Below, piece after piece: positions 27,629 through 37,635 of a stretch of 64,000 nucleotides of DNA (positions are counted from its first letter, which is position 1; each line of letters starts with the position of its first letter). The notes below the pieces were generated by a model. The model worked only from the letters and a program-made list of their open reading frames with translations, was not told where the DNA came from and searched no databases. The DNA comes from CAVVIH01 sp963748295. Its GTDB lineage: Bacteria; Acidobacteriota; Vicinamibacteria; Vicinamibacterales; 2-12-FULL-66-21. The DNA lies in the NCBI GenBank assembly GCA_963748295.1, contig CAVVIH010000003.1, positions 62,001 through 126,000 on the forward strand, read 5' to 3'. A program made the position numbers and the translations under genes.

Positions 27629-27693
27629 CACGATCGACCTGACGCACCGGACGCGACGCGCGCGAAAGTGTTGAGGGGGAAAGTCGTTGCCGA

Positions 27694-28578
27694 GTGGCAC
27701 GGCCCGTGCTGACCACGAGGGTCACCGGGGCAAATGTGCTCAACGTGATCTGCCTGGGTTTTTACGAGCCCGAGGCACACAGCCTGTCGCAGAGCGCGGT
27801 CGAACTCGCGCGGCCGTTCGGCTTTCCGATCACCAACTCGATGGTGGTCACATGGATCGTCGCGCTCGGCCTGATCCTGTTCGCGCAGGCGTCGACCCGG
27901 AATTTGAGCCAGGTTCCCGGGCGCGCCCAGAACCTGTTCGAATGGCTCATCGAAGGGATCTACGGCCTGCTCGAGAGCATCATGGGCCGCCACCTGGTCG
28001 AGAAGACCTTCTGGTTCTTCGCGACGATCTTCATTTTCATCCTCGCCGCGAACTGGGCCGGCCTGATTCCTGGCGTCGGCACGATCGGATGGGGACACCA
28101 CACCGACCACGGGTTCGTGATCGAGCGACCGCTGTTTCGCGGCGCGAACGCGGATCTCAACATGACGCTGGCGATGGCGCTCGTCTTCATGGTGCTCTGG
28201 TTCGTGTGGGCGCTGCAGGAAGTCGGCCCGGGCGGCGTGCTCAAGGAGCTGTTCGCGCCGAAAGGGGATACGACGGGGGTCCTGCGGCTGCTGATGATCG
28301 TCGTGTTCTTCGCGGCCGGGATGCTGGAGATCGTGTCGATTCTCTTCCGTCCGGTTTCACTCAGCTTCCGCCTCTACGGCAACGTCTTCGCCGGCGAGAA
28401 CATGCTGGAGACCATGTCGAGGATGGTGCCCGGCCTCGGCTGGCTGCTGCCGATTCCGTTTTACTTCATGGAGCTGCTGGTCGGACTCGTCCAGGCACTG
28501 GTGTTCATGCTCCTGACCGCGGTGTTCACGCTGCTGATCTGTCACCACGAGGAAACGCCCGCGGCTGCCCATCACTGA
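27694..28578 (+). CDS. atpB: ATP synthase Fo subunit a
   Basis: Up to 294 residues from the GTG at 27694. Later in-frame GTGs at 27736 and 27745 are alternatives, and they are the only ones downstream of the start predicted from the promoter at 27695. Membrane helices and the conserved parts FPITNSMVVTWIVALGL, FLAANWAGLIPG-like FILAANWAGLIPGVG, and the key arginine helix LSFRLYGNVFAGENMLE are present. Subunit a forms the ion half-channels against the c-ring. It heads a canonical a-c-b-delta-alpha-gamma-beta-epsilon operon. Confidence 0.9.
   Translation: MARPVLTTRVTGANVLNVICLGFYEPEAHSLSQSAVELARPFGFPITNSMVVTWIVALGLILFAQASTRNLSQVPGRAQNLFEWLIEGIYGLLESIMGRHLVEKTFWFFATIFIFILAANWAGLIPGVGTIGWGHHTDHGFVIERPLFRGANADLNMTLAMALVFMVLWFVWALQEVGPGGVLKELFAPKGDTTGVLRLLMIVVFFAAGMLEIVSILFRPVSLSFRLYGNVFAGENMLETMSRMVPGLGWLLPIPFYFMELLVGLVQALVFMLLTAVFTLLICHHEETPAAAHH
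27695..27710 (+). promoter_or_regulatory. Sigma-54 promoter for the ATP synthase operon
   Basis: TGGCACGGCCCGTGCT equals the best promoters in the window (TGGCACGRNNNGTGCT). The predicted start is 27721, inside the longest atpB frame, which argues for the GTG at 27736 as start. Enhancer site 6 ends 67 bases upstream. Confidence 0.75.
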
Positions 28579-28604
28579 GAAGGATTCAAGAAAGGACGAC
28601 CGCG

Positions 28605-28793
28605 ATGATCGGAAGCTTGCACGTCGGACTGGCGGCACTCGGCGCCGGGATCGGCGTGGGATTGATTGGCGCCGCGGCATCCGCCGCGGTTGGCCGCAAC
28701 CCCGGCGCCTCCACGAAGATCATGGTCCAGTCGATTCTCGCGATCGCCTTCGCCGAAGCGATCGTGTTCTACGCGCTGTTTCTCGTCCAGTAG
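28605..28793 (+). CDS. atpE: ATP synthase Fo subunit c
   Basis: 62 residues, short for the family (usually 70-90). It forms a two-helix hairpin: helix 1 with the GAGIGVGLIGAAASAAVG glycine pattern, the RNPGAS loop, and helix 2 with the ion-binding glutamate in FAEAIVFYALFLV. I do not see the Gln and Glu-Ser/Thr set typical of sodium-binding rings, so protons are more likely, but this is not decisive. AAAGGA precedes the ATG. Confidence 0.92.
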   Translation: MIGSLHVGLAALGAGIGVGLIGAAASAAVGRNPGASTKIMVQSILAIAFAEAIVFYALFLVQ

Positions 28794-28804
28794 GGCAGGC
28801 GGTC

Positions 28805-29350
28805 ATGCTCCTGCTTGCGACGCAGACCGCCGCCGAAAGCGGCGGACAGCTCCAGCGGATCGCCGCCACATTCGGCGTCGACTGGCCGCATCTCTTCGCC
28901 CAGATCGTCAGCTTCGGCATCGTCTGCGCCGCGCTCTACGGGCTCGCCTACAAGCCGCTGCTGCAGATGCTGAACGCCCGCCGCGAGCAGATCGCCGCGG
29001 GGCTCGCCAACGTGGAGAAGATCAAGGCGGAGCTGGCGCGGATCGAGGTCGAGCGCCAGGACGTCCTGCGCAAGGCCGACGGCGAAGGGAAGCAGCTGAT
29101 CGAAGAGGCCCGGGCGGCCGCCGCACGCGTGCAGGCGGAAGAGACGCGGAAAGCGGCGGCGTCGGCCGAACAGATCGTCGCGCGGGCGCACGAGGCGACC
29201 GAACGCGATCGCGCGCGCATGCTCGCGGAGCTCCGGCACGAGGTCGGCAAGCTGGTGGTGCAGACGACGGCGGCGGTGACCGGCAAGGTGCTGACGCCGG
29301 AGGATCATCGCCGGCTCGCCGAAGAGACCGCCAGCCGGCTCGCGTCCTGA
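28805..29350 (+). CDS. atpF: ATP synthase Fo subunit b
   Basis: 181 residues. One membrane helix (about 28-48: HLFAQIVSFGIVCAALYGLAY) then KPLLQMLNARREQIAAGLANVEKIKAEL and a long charged coiled coil typical of the peripheral stalk. It starts 11 bases after atpE and ends 16 bases before atpH. Confidence 0.92.
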   Translation: MLLLATQTAAESGGQLQRIAATFGVDWPHLFAQIVSFGIVCAALYGLAYKPLLQMLNARREQIAAGLANVEKIKAELARIEVERQDVLRKADGEGKQLIEEARAAAARVQAEETRKAAASAEQIVARAHEATERDRARMLAELRHEVGKLVVQTTAAVTGKVLTPEDHRRLAEETASRLAS

Positions 29351-29366
29351 CGCGCGACGAGTCCTC

Positions 29367-29759
29367 ATGACTGGCAACAAGAAGATCAAGCGGGCGGCGC
29401 GGCAACTGTTTCGGCTCTGCCTCGTCGGCGAGCTGCTGGACACGAACCGCGCTCGTGATGTCGCGCTGCGTCTCGCGTCCTCGACGCGCCGCGGGTCGGT
29501 GCAGACGCTCGCGCAGTTTCTCCGCCTGGTGCGGCTCGATCGCGAGCGGCACACCGCGCGCATCGAGAGCGCCGCGCCGCTCGCCGACGGCGTACGCAAG
29601 CAGATCGATGCGGACCTGGCACGCATCTATGGGGCCGGGCTCGAGACGATCTTTGGCGAGAATCCGGCTCTCATCGGCGGGATGCGGATCAAAGTGGGCA
29701 GCGACGTCTACGACGACAGCGTCCGCGCCAAGCTGGCGGCGCTCGAATCGCGGTTGTGA
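29367..29759 (+). CDS. atpH: ATP synthase F1 subunit delta
   Basis: 130 residues, shorter than the usual 170-180. KIKRAARQLFRLCLVGELLDTNRARDVALRLA corresponds to the N-terminal helical domain, and the end GMRIKVGSDVYDDSVRAKLAALESRL is the typical delta C-terminus (G-x-x-I-x-x-G-x-x-x-D-x-S). The middle is reduced. It lies between atpF and atpA, as expected. Confidence 0.88.
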   Translation: MTGNKKIKRAARQLFRLCLVGELLDTNRARDVALRLASSTRRGSVQTLAQFLRLVRLDRERHTARIESAAPLADGVRKQIDADLARIYGAGLETIFGENPALIGGMRIKVGSDVYDDSVRAKLAALESRL

Positions 29760-29780
29760 GAGTGGAAGCGAGATTGATCC

Positions 29781-31322
<1,542 letters not shown>

Positions 31323-31324
<2 letters not shown>

Positions 31325-31378
31325 CTCTCAGCTCATCAGCTGTCAGCTGATGGCTGACGGCTGATAGCTGACAGCTAC
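31323..31378. repeat. Heptanucleotide-type repeat between atpA and atpG
   Basis: Units of AGCTGAT, AGCTGTC and AGCTGAC follow one another with a 7-base period and partly in both orientations, so the stretch can fold into a hairpin. The same unit occurs at 33685, 42843 and 54020. Confidence 0.75.
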
Positions 31379-31385
31379 GAAGTCT

Positions 31386-32256
31386 ATGAACAGCCCTCGC
31401 GATCTCCGCCGCCGCATCAAGTCGATCAAGGGCACCGCCCAGATCACGAAAGCGATGCAGATGGTGGCTGCCTCGAAGATGCGCAAGGCGCAGCAGGCGG
31501 CGCTCGCCGCGGCGCCGTTCGCGCGCCAGTTGTATCGGATCCAGCGAAGCGCGGTTCTCAGACATCGGCCAGTTCGCGCATCCGCTGCTCGAGCGGCGCG
31601 AGGTGCGCAAGCGTGCGGTGATCCTGATCGCCGCGGACAAGGGCCTGTGCGGCGCGCTTGAATACCAACGTGTTCAGGCTGGCCTCGCAGTACGATCCGG
31701 CGACGACGCTCTACATCACCGCCGGACGGAAAGCCTCGCAGTTCGTCGCGCGCACGCGGCGGCAGCTGGCCGCGGAGTTCGCCTACGGCGATTCGCCGCA
31801 GTTTGCCGAGTCGACGAGCGATCGCGGCATTCGCTCGCGATCTGTTCCAGAAACGCGAAGTGGACGAGGTGCGCGTCATCGCCACGCGTTTCGTCAACAC
31901 GCTGACCCAGGAAGCCGGTGTCGATCGAGTATCTGCCGATCGGCGCGATCAGGGGCATGAAGATACCCGACGTCGACTCCGAAGAAGTCCTCGGCGCCGA
32001 TACCGAGGAAGCGGTGTTCGAGCCCGGCGCCGAGGCGGTGCTGAGCTATCTCATCAACCACTACCTGAACATCTATCTGCATTTCACGCTGCTGCACGCG
32101 AAGGCGAGCGAACAGAGCGCCCGCATGGTGTCGATGAAGAACGCCACCGACAACGCCGAAGGCCTGATCAACGCGCTGACGCTCGAGTACAACAAGCTGC
32201 GTCAGGGGAACATCACCAGGGAACTGCTCGAGATCGCCGGCGGCCAGGCGGGTTGA
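31386..32256 (+). CDS. atpG: ATP synthase F1 subunit gamma (several frameshifts)
   Basis: About 290 residues after correction. The intact N-terminus MNSPRDLRRRIKSIKGTAQITKAMQMVAASKMRKAQ is diagnostic; then VILIADKGLCGAL-like VILIAADKGLCGALEYQ, EVDEVRVIATRFVNTLTQE and the C-terminus SIEYLPIG to ARMVSMKNATDNAEGLINALTLEYNKLRQGNITRELLEI, in four frames. As in atpA the conserved protein continues across each break. It is the central stalk of the enzyme. Confidence 0.88.
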
Positions 32257-32276
32257 GCGGGCTGAGAGCCAAAATC

Positions 32277-33689
32277 ATGAACACCGGCAAAATCGTGCAA
32301 GTCATGGGGCCCGTCGTCGACGTCGAGTTTTCCGACACGCTGCCGGCGATCTACAACGCGCTGACGGTCGACTACACGGTCGAGCAGCAGCCGGTCACGC
32401 TGACGCTCGAAGTGCAGCAGCACCTCGGCGACAGCTGGGTCCGGACGATCTCGATGTCGGGCACCGAAGGGCTCAGGCGCGGGATGACGGTCACCGACAC
32501 CGGCGCTCCGATCTCGATGCCGGTCGGCGAAGGCGTGATGGGACGCGTGTTCGACGTCACCGGCAATCCGGTTGACGAACGCGGACCGGTCAAGGCCGAG
32601 AAGCGCTACCCGATCCATCGTCCGCCGCCGCCGCTGGTCGATCAGTCGACGTCGCCGGAAGTCCTGACGACCGGCATCAAGGTCATCGACCTGATCTGCC
32701 CGTTCATGAAGGGCGGCAAGGTCGGCGCGTTCGGCGGCGCAGGCGTGGGCAAGACGGTCGTCATCATGGAGCTGATCAACAACATCGCGAAGCTCCACGG
32801 CGGCTTTTCGGTGTTCGCCGGGGTCGGCGAGCGCACGCGCGAAGGCAACGACCTTTACCATGAAATGTCGACAGCCGGCGTCATCAACCAGAAAGACCTC
32901 GGCGCCTCGAAGATCGCGCTCGTCTACGGCCAGATGAACGAGCCGCCGGGCGCGCGTCTGCGCGTCGCGCTGTGCGGCCTCGCCATCACCGAGTACTTCC
33001 GCGACGAGAAGAACCAGGACGTGCTGCTCTTCATCGACAACATCTTCCGTTTCTCGCAGGCGGGGTCGGAAGTGTCGGCGCTGCTTGGCCGCACCGCCAG
33101 CGCCGTCGGTTACCAGCCGACGCTGGCCGCCGAGATGGGCGTCCTGCAGGAGCGCATCACGTCGACCAAGAAGGGCTCGATCACGTCGTTCCAGGCGGTC
33201 TACGTTCCCGCCGACGATCTGACCGATCCGGCGCCGGCAACGACGTTCGCGCACCTCGACGCGACAATCGTGCTGGAACGCTCGATCGCCGAGCTGGGCA
33301 TCTATCCGGCGGTGGATCCGCTGGCCTCGACATCGCGCGCGCTGGCGGCCGAGATCGTCGGCCAGGAGCATTACGACGTCGCGCGGCGAGTCCAGAAGGT
33401 GCTGCAGCGATACAAGGATCTCCAGGACATCATCGCGATTCTCGGGATGGACGAGCTGTCGCCCGAGGACAAACTCACGGTGTACCGCGCGCGCAAGATC
33501 CAGCGCTTCCTCAGCCAGCCGTTCAGCTCGGCGCAGGTGTTCACCGGGCGCGAGGGAAGTCAGGTGCCGGTTGCCGATACCGTCCGCGGCTTCAAGGAGA
33601 TCCTCGACGGCAAGCACGACGACGTGCCCGAGGGGAACTTCTACATGAAGGGCGGCATCGAGGAGATCGCCAAAGGCTGCAGCAGCTGA
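32277..33689 (+). CDS. atpD: ATP synthase F1 subunit beta
   Basis: 470 residues, intact. GKIVQVMGPVVDVEF at the start, P-loop GGAGVGKTVVIMELI, the catalytic glutamate region VFAGVGERTREGNDLYHEM, LLFIDNIFRFSQAGSEVSALLGR, and GMDELSPEDKLTVYRARKIQRFLSQPF. It carries the catalytic sites. It is the only one of the two large F1 subunits without frameshifts and gives the clearest marker for phylogeny. Confidence 0.97.
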   Translation: MNTGKIVQVMGPVVDVEFSDTLPAIYNALTVDYTVEQQPVTLTLEVQQHLGDSWVRTISMSGTEGLRRGMTVTDTGAPISMPVGEGVMGRVFDVTGNPVDERGPVKAEKRYPIHRPPPPLVDQSTSPEVLTTGIKVIDLICPFMKGGKVGAFGGAGVGKTVVIMELINNIAKLHGGFSVFAGVGERTREGNDLYHEMSTAGVINQKDLGASKIALVYGQMNEPPGARLRVALCGLAITEYFRDEKNQDVLLFIDNIFRFSQAGSEVSALLGRTASAVGYQPTLAAEMGVLQERITSTKKGSITSFQAVYVPADDLTDPAPATTFAHLDATIVLERSIAELGIYPAVDPLASTSRALAAEIVGQEHYDVARRVQKVLQRYKDLQDIIAILGMDELSPEDKLTVYRARKIQRFLSQPFSSAQVFTGREGSQVPVADTVRGFKEILDGKHDDVPEGNFYMKGGIEEIAKGCSS

Positions 33690-33732
33690 CAGGCTGATAG
33701 CTGACAGCTGATAGCTGATAGCTGATAGCTAA
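33685..33732. repeat. Heptanucleotide repeat between atpD and atpC
   Basis: GCTGATA repeated about five times with GCTGACA variants, 7-base period, ending just before the atpC ATG. It leaves no clear ribosome-binding site for atpC. Confidence 0.8.
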
Positions 33733-33738
33733 AAAGAT

Positions 33739-34149
33739 ATGTCAGAAACACTGAGACTCGAGATCGTCACGCCCCAGGGCATCGTGTTCTCGGAGGACGT
33801 GCACATGGTCACGCTTCCCGGCGTCGAAGGCCAGATGGGCATCTATCCCCGCCACGTCAGGCTGATGACGCAGATCGAGCCGGGCGAAATCATCGTCAGC
33901 AAGGACGGGCAGGACCGTTTCCTCGCGGTGGGCGAGGGACTCGTCGAGGTGAGCAGCAGCCGCGTCTCGATCGTCACGGACATGGCGATTCCCGCCGAGA
34001 AAATCGACGAAGCCCGCGTCGAGGAAGCGCGCGCCCGTGCGGCGGCGAGGCTCCGCGAGAAGATCTCGGACGAAGAGGTGGCCACCGTCAACGCATCGCT
34101 CGCTCGGTCTCTCGCACAACTGCAGGTCAGGAAGCGGCGCAGAACGTAA
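33739..34149 (+). CDS. atpC: ATP synthase F1 subunit epsilon
   Basis: 136 residues. LRLEIVTPQGIVFSEDVHMVTLPGVEGQMGIYPRHV is the epsilon beta-sandwich, and the C-terminal helices (EARARAAARLREKISDEEVATV) follow. Normal length. No Shine-Dalgarno is visible after the repeat, so translation may depend on coupling. Confidence 0.95.
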   Translation: MSETLRLEIVTPQGIVFSEDVHMVTLPGVEGQMGIYPRHVRLMTQIEPGEIIVSKDGQDRFLAVGEGLVEVSSSRVSIVTDMAIPAEKIDEARVEEARARAAARLREKISDEEVATVNASLARSLAQLQVRKRRRT

Positions 34150-34164
34150 TGGAGGAGGATTGAA

Positions 34165-34864
34165 GTGAGACGACGAGATTCAGCAGCGCTGATCGCGATC
34201 GCGCTGACGTTCCTCGGGGCGCTGGCGACCGTCTTGGCGCAGGACGCGAAGCCGCAGATCAAGGTGCCGCAGGCGGGCGTGCCGCAGATCATGACCATCG
34301 AAGGCGAGTACATCCGCATCGCCTACAACAACGAGGGATACGTCAGCCTGGGCTACCGCACCGCGAACCAGTCGGTCGGCGAGAAGTGGTTGTTCATCGA
34401 GATCGGCGCCACGATGGTCCCCGGCAAGCCGAATTACACGCTCACGCGTGACGCGCTGTCGCTGGAGACTCCCGACGGCGCCACGATCCCGCTGCCCTCC
34501 AACCGCGATTACCAGCAGGTGGACCTCCGCGCGATGGAACGGCGGGCGACGGTCGTGCACGACCGGATCGACTACTTCCCGCCGATGGCGCGGCAGGCAT
34601 GCCGCATCGGCTTCTTCTCGCAGCCCGGCAGCCGGGAGATGGCCTACGACCAGGTCGAGCTCAGTCAGAACCGCGGCTGTCTGGGACGTCTCTATTTCCC
34701 GGTTCCCATCACCCACGGCCAGTACCTGGCTCAACGTCAAGTTCCCGCAAAGCGTCGTCCGCGTCCCGTTCAGGATCCTGACCGAGGACGAGAACAAGCT
34801 TCTGAAGAAGAACTACAAGGACATCAAGAAGCAGGTCGACGACGCGTTCAAGAAGAAGAGCTAA
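34165..34864 (+). CDS. Secreted protein of unknown function after the ATP synthase genes (frameshift near 34725)
   Basis: About 232 residues from a GTG at 34165 with GGAGGAGG six bases upstream. Signal peptide to about LATVLAQDA. The mature part has MTIEGEYIRIAYNNEGYVSLGYR, GEKWLFIEIGATMV, DRIDYFPPMARQACRIGFF and FPQSVVRVPFRILTEDENKLLKKNYKDIKKQVDDAFKKKS. I do not recognise the family. It is 15 bases after atpC and before the terminator, so it is probably in the ATP synthase transcript. Confidence 0.75.
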
Positions 34865-34883
34865 TCAGCGATTAGCGATTAGT

Positions 34884-34920
34884 GATTGCTGAATGCCGAG
34901 TTCGTCGGCATTCAGCAATC
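34884..34920. terminator. Bidirectional terminator hairpin
   Basis: A perfect 16-base stem (34884-34899 with 34905-34920) around the loop GTTCG, between convergent genes ending at 34864 and 34973. There is no long T-run, so it may be Rho-assisted or act as a 3' processing structure. Immediately before it lie GCGATTA heptamers (about 34866-34883). Confidence 0.75.
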
Positions 34921-34972
34921 GTTCGCTCGTGACGAGGAGGAGTTCGTCACGGGCGAGGCCGGTCGAACGAAA

Positions 34973-35668
34973 TCAGAAGCGGAAGCCGAATGTGATCGCC
35001 AGGAACTTGCCGTCGGCTTTCTGGGTCGAGGTCTCGAGCGGGTTGACCTCGGGTGCGATTTCCGGACCCCAGATGTAGTGATACCGCACTTCGGTGTAGA
35101 ACGTGCCGAAATTGGCGCCGCCGCCGAAGGTCATGCCGAAGTCCGTGGAGCTGCGCTCGCCGATGATGTTCTCGACGGGGACGAAGCCGCCCGGGACGCA
35201 AACATACCACCACGGATCGCAGTAGCCGGGCACGAACCCGACGCCTGGCGTGGTCACTTTCACCGGGCGGTAATACACCCCCGCGCCAATCAGTCCGTAC
35301 GGTCTGACCCCGCCGTCCGGTTTCTGGAAGACGAGGCTCGCCGTTCCGTACTGCATGTTCATGTCGGCGGAGAAGTCCGTGGGCACGGTATCCCCGCCCT
35401 CTATTGGGCTCACGGGAATGCTGATCCGCTTGTCTCCCAGGCCGTTGAAGCTGTACAAGCCTTCGATACCGATGACCGGCGTGACGTTGACCTGCAGGCC
35501 GATGTTGAAGTGGTAGCCATCACCGAGATGGTCCCGCACTTCCGAGTTCGGCGCGGTCCAGCCGCCGCCGAGTGAAAAGTTGACGGGCTGGTCCTGTGCC
35601 TGCGCCGCGACTGGCAGCATGGCGACGAACACTCCCGCCGCGAACAACACACTCTGAATCTGCCGCAT
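34973..35668 (-). CDS. Outer-membrane beta-barrel protein
   Basis: 231 residues. Signal peptide to AAQAQ, then alternating strands (VNFSLGGGWTAPNSEV, YHFNIGLQVNVTPVIGIEGLYSFNG, GVRPYGLIGAGVYYRPVKVT, GMTFGGGANFGTFYTEVRYHYIWGPE) and a terminal phenylalanine (AITFGFRF), the barrel assembly signal. It resembles small OmpW/OprF-like 8-strand barrels, ligand unknown. AAGGA sits 7 bases before the ATG, and a near-perfect sigma-54 promoter lies at 35694. Confidence 0.85.
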   Translation of the reverse strand: MRQIQSVLFAAGVFVAMLPVAAQAQDQPVNFSLGGGWTAPNSEVRDHLGDGYHFNIGLQVNVTPVIGIEGLYSFNGLGDKRISIPVSPIEGGDTVPTDFSADMNMQYGTASLVFQKPDGGVRPYGLIGAGVYYRPVKVTTPGVGFVPGYCDPWWYVCVPGGFVPVENIIGERSSTDFGMTFGGGANFGTFYTEVRYHYIWGPEIAPEVNPLETSTQKADGKFLAITFGFRF

Positions 35669-35693
35669 TGATGATCCTTTCAGCGACAGTCAG

Positions 35694-35709
35694 AGCACCC
35701 GACGTGCCA
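35694..35709 (-). promoter_or_regulatory. Sigma-54 promoter for the outer-membrane protein
   Basis: Minus strand TGGCACGTCGGGTGCT: TGGCACG and GTGCT complete, correct offset. The predicted start is 35683, a 15-base leader with AAGGA. Enhancer site 4 starts 95 bases upstream. Confidence 0.8.
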
Positions 35710-35803
35710 GAAGTCGCCCAAGTGGAAACTTTCTGCAGTACGCCATTTTTTCGGGGCTTTTGACGTGCGCAGGGACGAACGGATCTCGAAGCGCGGCGTG
35801 ATG

Positions 35804-35828
35804 TCGGAGGTCCTCCGAAATAGTGGAG
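35804..35828. promoter_or_regulatory. Tandem-palindrome enhancer site 4 (three half-sites)
   Basis: TCGGAG-GTC-CTCCGA-AATA-GTGGAG with standard spacing; the first half-site of the tetrad is not recognisable. It lies between divergent promoters at 35694 and 35910. Confidence 0.7.
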
Positions 35829-35909
35829 GAATCACGCGGCTCCTGACGGCGCCTGCCGTGTCGACCGCAGGAATCCGGTGATTCTCCGTTCCAGCTCGGC
35901 GGCTGCTGC

Positions 35910-35925
35910 TGGCACAGCGCGTGCT
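35910..35925 (+). promoter_or_regulatory. Sigma-54 promoter for MscS copy 3
   Basis: TGGCACAGCGCGTGCT: TGGCAC and GTGCT complete, correct offset. The predicted start is 35936, 2 bases before the ATG at 35938, so leaderless. The enhancer site ends 82 bases upstream. Confidence 0.78.
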
Positions 35926-35937
35926 GAAGCTCGTGCG

Positions 35938-37635
35938 ATGTTCTCGATCGCGGCGCGGCGCGCGACGTTGACGACGGCGCTCGTCGTCTTCATGCTGCCC
36001 GGAACGGCGATCGCTCAGAATCCACCCCCGGCATCAGCGGAGGCCCAGTCCGCCGCCCAGGATCCCGAAGCGGACCCCGAGCGTGCGGCGCCGGTGTTCG
36101 TCGGCGGCGAGCCGGTGATCTGGATCACGACTGGCGCGGGCCCCTACACAGCGCAGTTCCGCGCCGATCGCATCAGCCAGCGGCTGGCCGAGATCGTCCG
36201 CGATCGCAGCATTCTCAATCCCAGCGTGCAGGTGTTCGACAGCGGAGAAGCGTCGGAGCTGCGCGCCGGGCCGCGGCTGATCATGGTCGTCACGCCGCGG
36301 GACGCCAGGAGCCTCGGCGCGCCGCGTCCTGCCATCGCGCAGCAGTACGCGCGCGAGCTGGAAACCGCGATCCGCGCCGAGCGCCTGCGCTATGCGCCGG
36401 CAACGCTGATTCGTTCGGGTATCTACGGCGTGCTTGCCACGATCGTTCTCGTGCTGGTCGTATGGTTGATCCGGCGTGCGACGCGTGCGATGCGAGGACG
36501 TGTCGAGCGCCTGGTGGAGCGGGCGCCGGCGTCGCTGCGGCTGCTGCAGGCAGAAGTCGTATCGCCCGAAGGGTTCGGCCGCGCCCTCGACCGGTCGATC
36601 CGCCTGACGCGGTTCGTGATCGTGCTGGTGATACTCCAGCTCTATCTCACGTTCGTATTCGGACTGTTCCCCTGGACGCGCGCCGTCTCGTTCAGGCTGT
36701 TCGAGTACGTGGTGACCCCGGCGCGCGTCGCGGCCGCCGCGGTGATCGGCTACCTGCCGGACGCGCTGTTCGTCGTCGTCATTTCGGCGATCGTCTACGG
36801 GGCGATCAAGCTCGTCGGCCTGTTCTTTCGACAGATCGAGCGCGGCAGGCTCGTGTTTCCGCGTTTCCCCGCCGAGTGGGCCGATCCGACCAACAAGATC
36901 GTCCGCGTCCTGCTGATCGCGTTCGGCGTCGTCGCGGTGTTTCCGTATCTGCCCGCGTCGGACTCGCCGGCGTTTGCCGGCGTGTCGGTGTTCATGGGTA
37001 TTCTCGTCTCGCTGGCATCGAGCTCGGCGTTGTCGAACATGATTGCCGGCATTGTCCTGACCTACACCGGCGCCTTTCGGATCGGCGATCGCGTCAAGCT
37101 TGGAGAGGCGTTCGGCGACATCATCGACACGTCGCTCCTCGCCACGCGGATCAGAACGATCAAGAACGAGGACATCACGATCCCCAACAGCATCGTCCTC
37201 GGCGGCTCGGTGATCAACTATTCGCGCAACGCCGGGACGCTCGGGCTGATCCTGCATACCAGCGTGACGATTGGCTACGACGCGCCGTGGCGGAAGATCC
37301 ACGACCTGCTGATCGGTGCCGCGCTCGCCACGCCCGGCGTGCTGCCCGAGCCGAAGCCGTTCGTCTGGCAGACGGCGCTGAACGATTTCTACGTCACCTA
37401 CGAGATCAACGCCCACACCGCCTCGGCGCGCGAGATGATCGACATCTATGCGGCGCTGCACGCGCGCATCCAGGATGCGTTCTTTGAAGCGGGCGTCGAG
37501 ATCATGTCGCCGCATTACACGTCGATTCGCGACGGCAACAGCGCGGCGATCCCCGCGGCCTTCAGGCCGCCGGACTACGTGGCTCCGGTGTTTCGTGTGG
37601 AGGGGACGCGGGTCGAGAAGGCGGGCTCACCCTAG
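35938..37635 (+). CDS. Mechanosensitive channel, MscS family, copy 3
   Basis: 565 residues, intact. Signal peptide MFSIAARRATLTTALVVFMLPGTAIAQ, a periplasmic domain to about residue 155, four or five membrane helices, then VSVFMGILVSLASSSALSNMIAG, GDRVKLGEAFGDIIDTSLLATRIR, ITIPNSIVLGGSVINYSRNAG and VTIGYDAPWRKIHDLL. It is close to copy 1 over the whole length. An upstream GTG at 35878 is in frame, but it precedes the predicted transcript start. It converges with 37627, the stops overlapping by 9 bases. Confidence 0.92.
   Translation: MFSIAARRATLTTALVVFMLPGTAIAQNPPPASAEAQSAAQDPEADPERAAPVFVGGEPVIWITTGAGPYTAQFRADRISQRLAEIVRDRSILNPSVQVFDSGEASELRAGPRLIMVVTPRDARSLGAPRPAIAQQYARELETAIRAERLRYAPATLIRSGIYGVLATIVLVLVVWLIRRATRAMRGRVERLVERAPASLRLLQAEVVSPEGFGRALDRSIRLTRFVIVLVILQLYLTFVFGLFPWTRAVSFRLFEYVVTPARVAAAAVIGYLPDALFVVVISAIVYGAIKLVGLFFRQIERGRLVFPRFPAEWADPTNKIVRVLLIAFGVVAVFPYLPASDSPAFAGVSVFMGILVSLASSSALSNMIAGIVLTYTGAFRIGDRVKLGEAFGDIIDTSLLATRIRTIKNEDITIPNSIVLGGSVINYSRNAGTLGLILHTSVTIGYDAPWRKIHDLLIGAALATPGVLPEPKPFVWQTALNDFYVTYEINAHTASAREMIDIYAALHARIQDAFFEAGVEIMSPHYTSIRDGNSAAIPAAFRPPDYVAPVFRVEGTRVEKAGSP

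Noticed and set aside
28605..28793. A sodium-dependent ATP synthase, suggested by its possible status as a second enzyme
   Set aside because: The c subunit lacks the recognised sodium ligand set, and the operon order is the ordinary one, not that of N-type ATPases.
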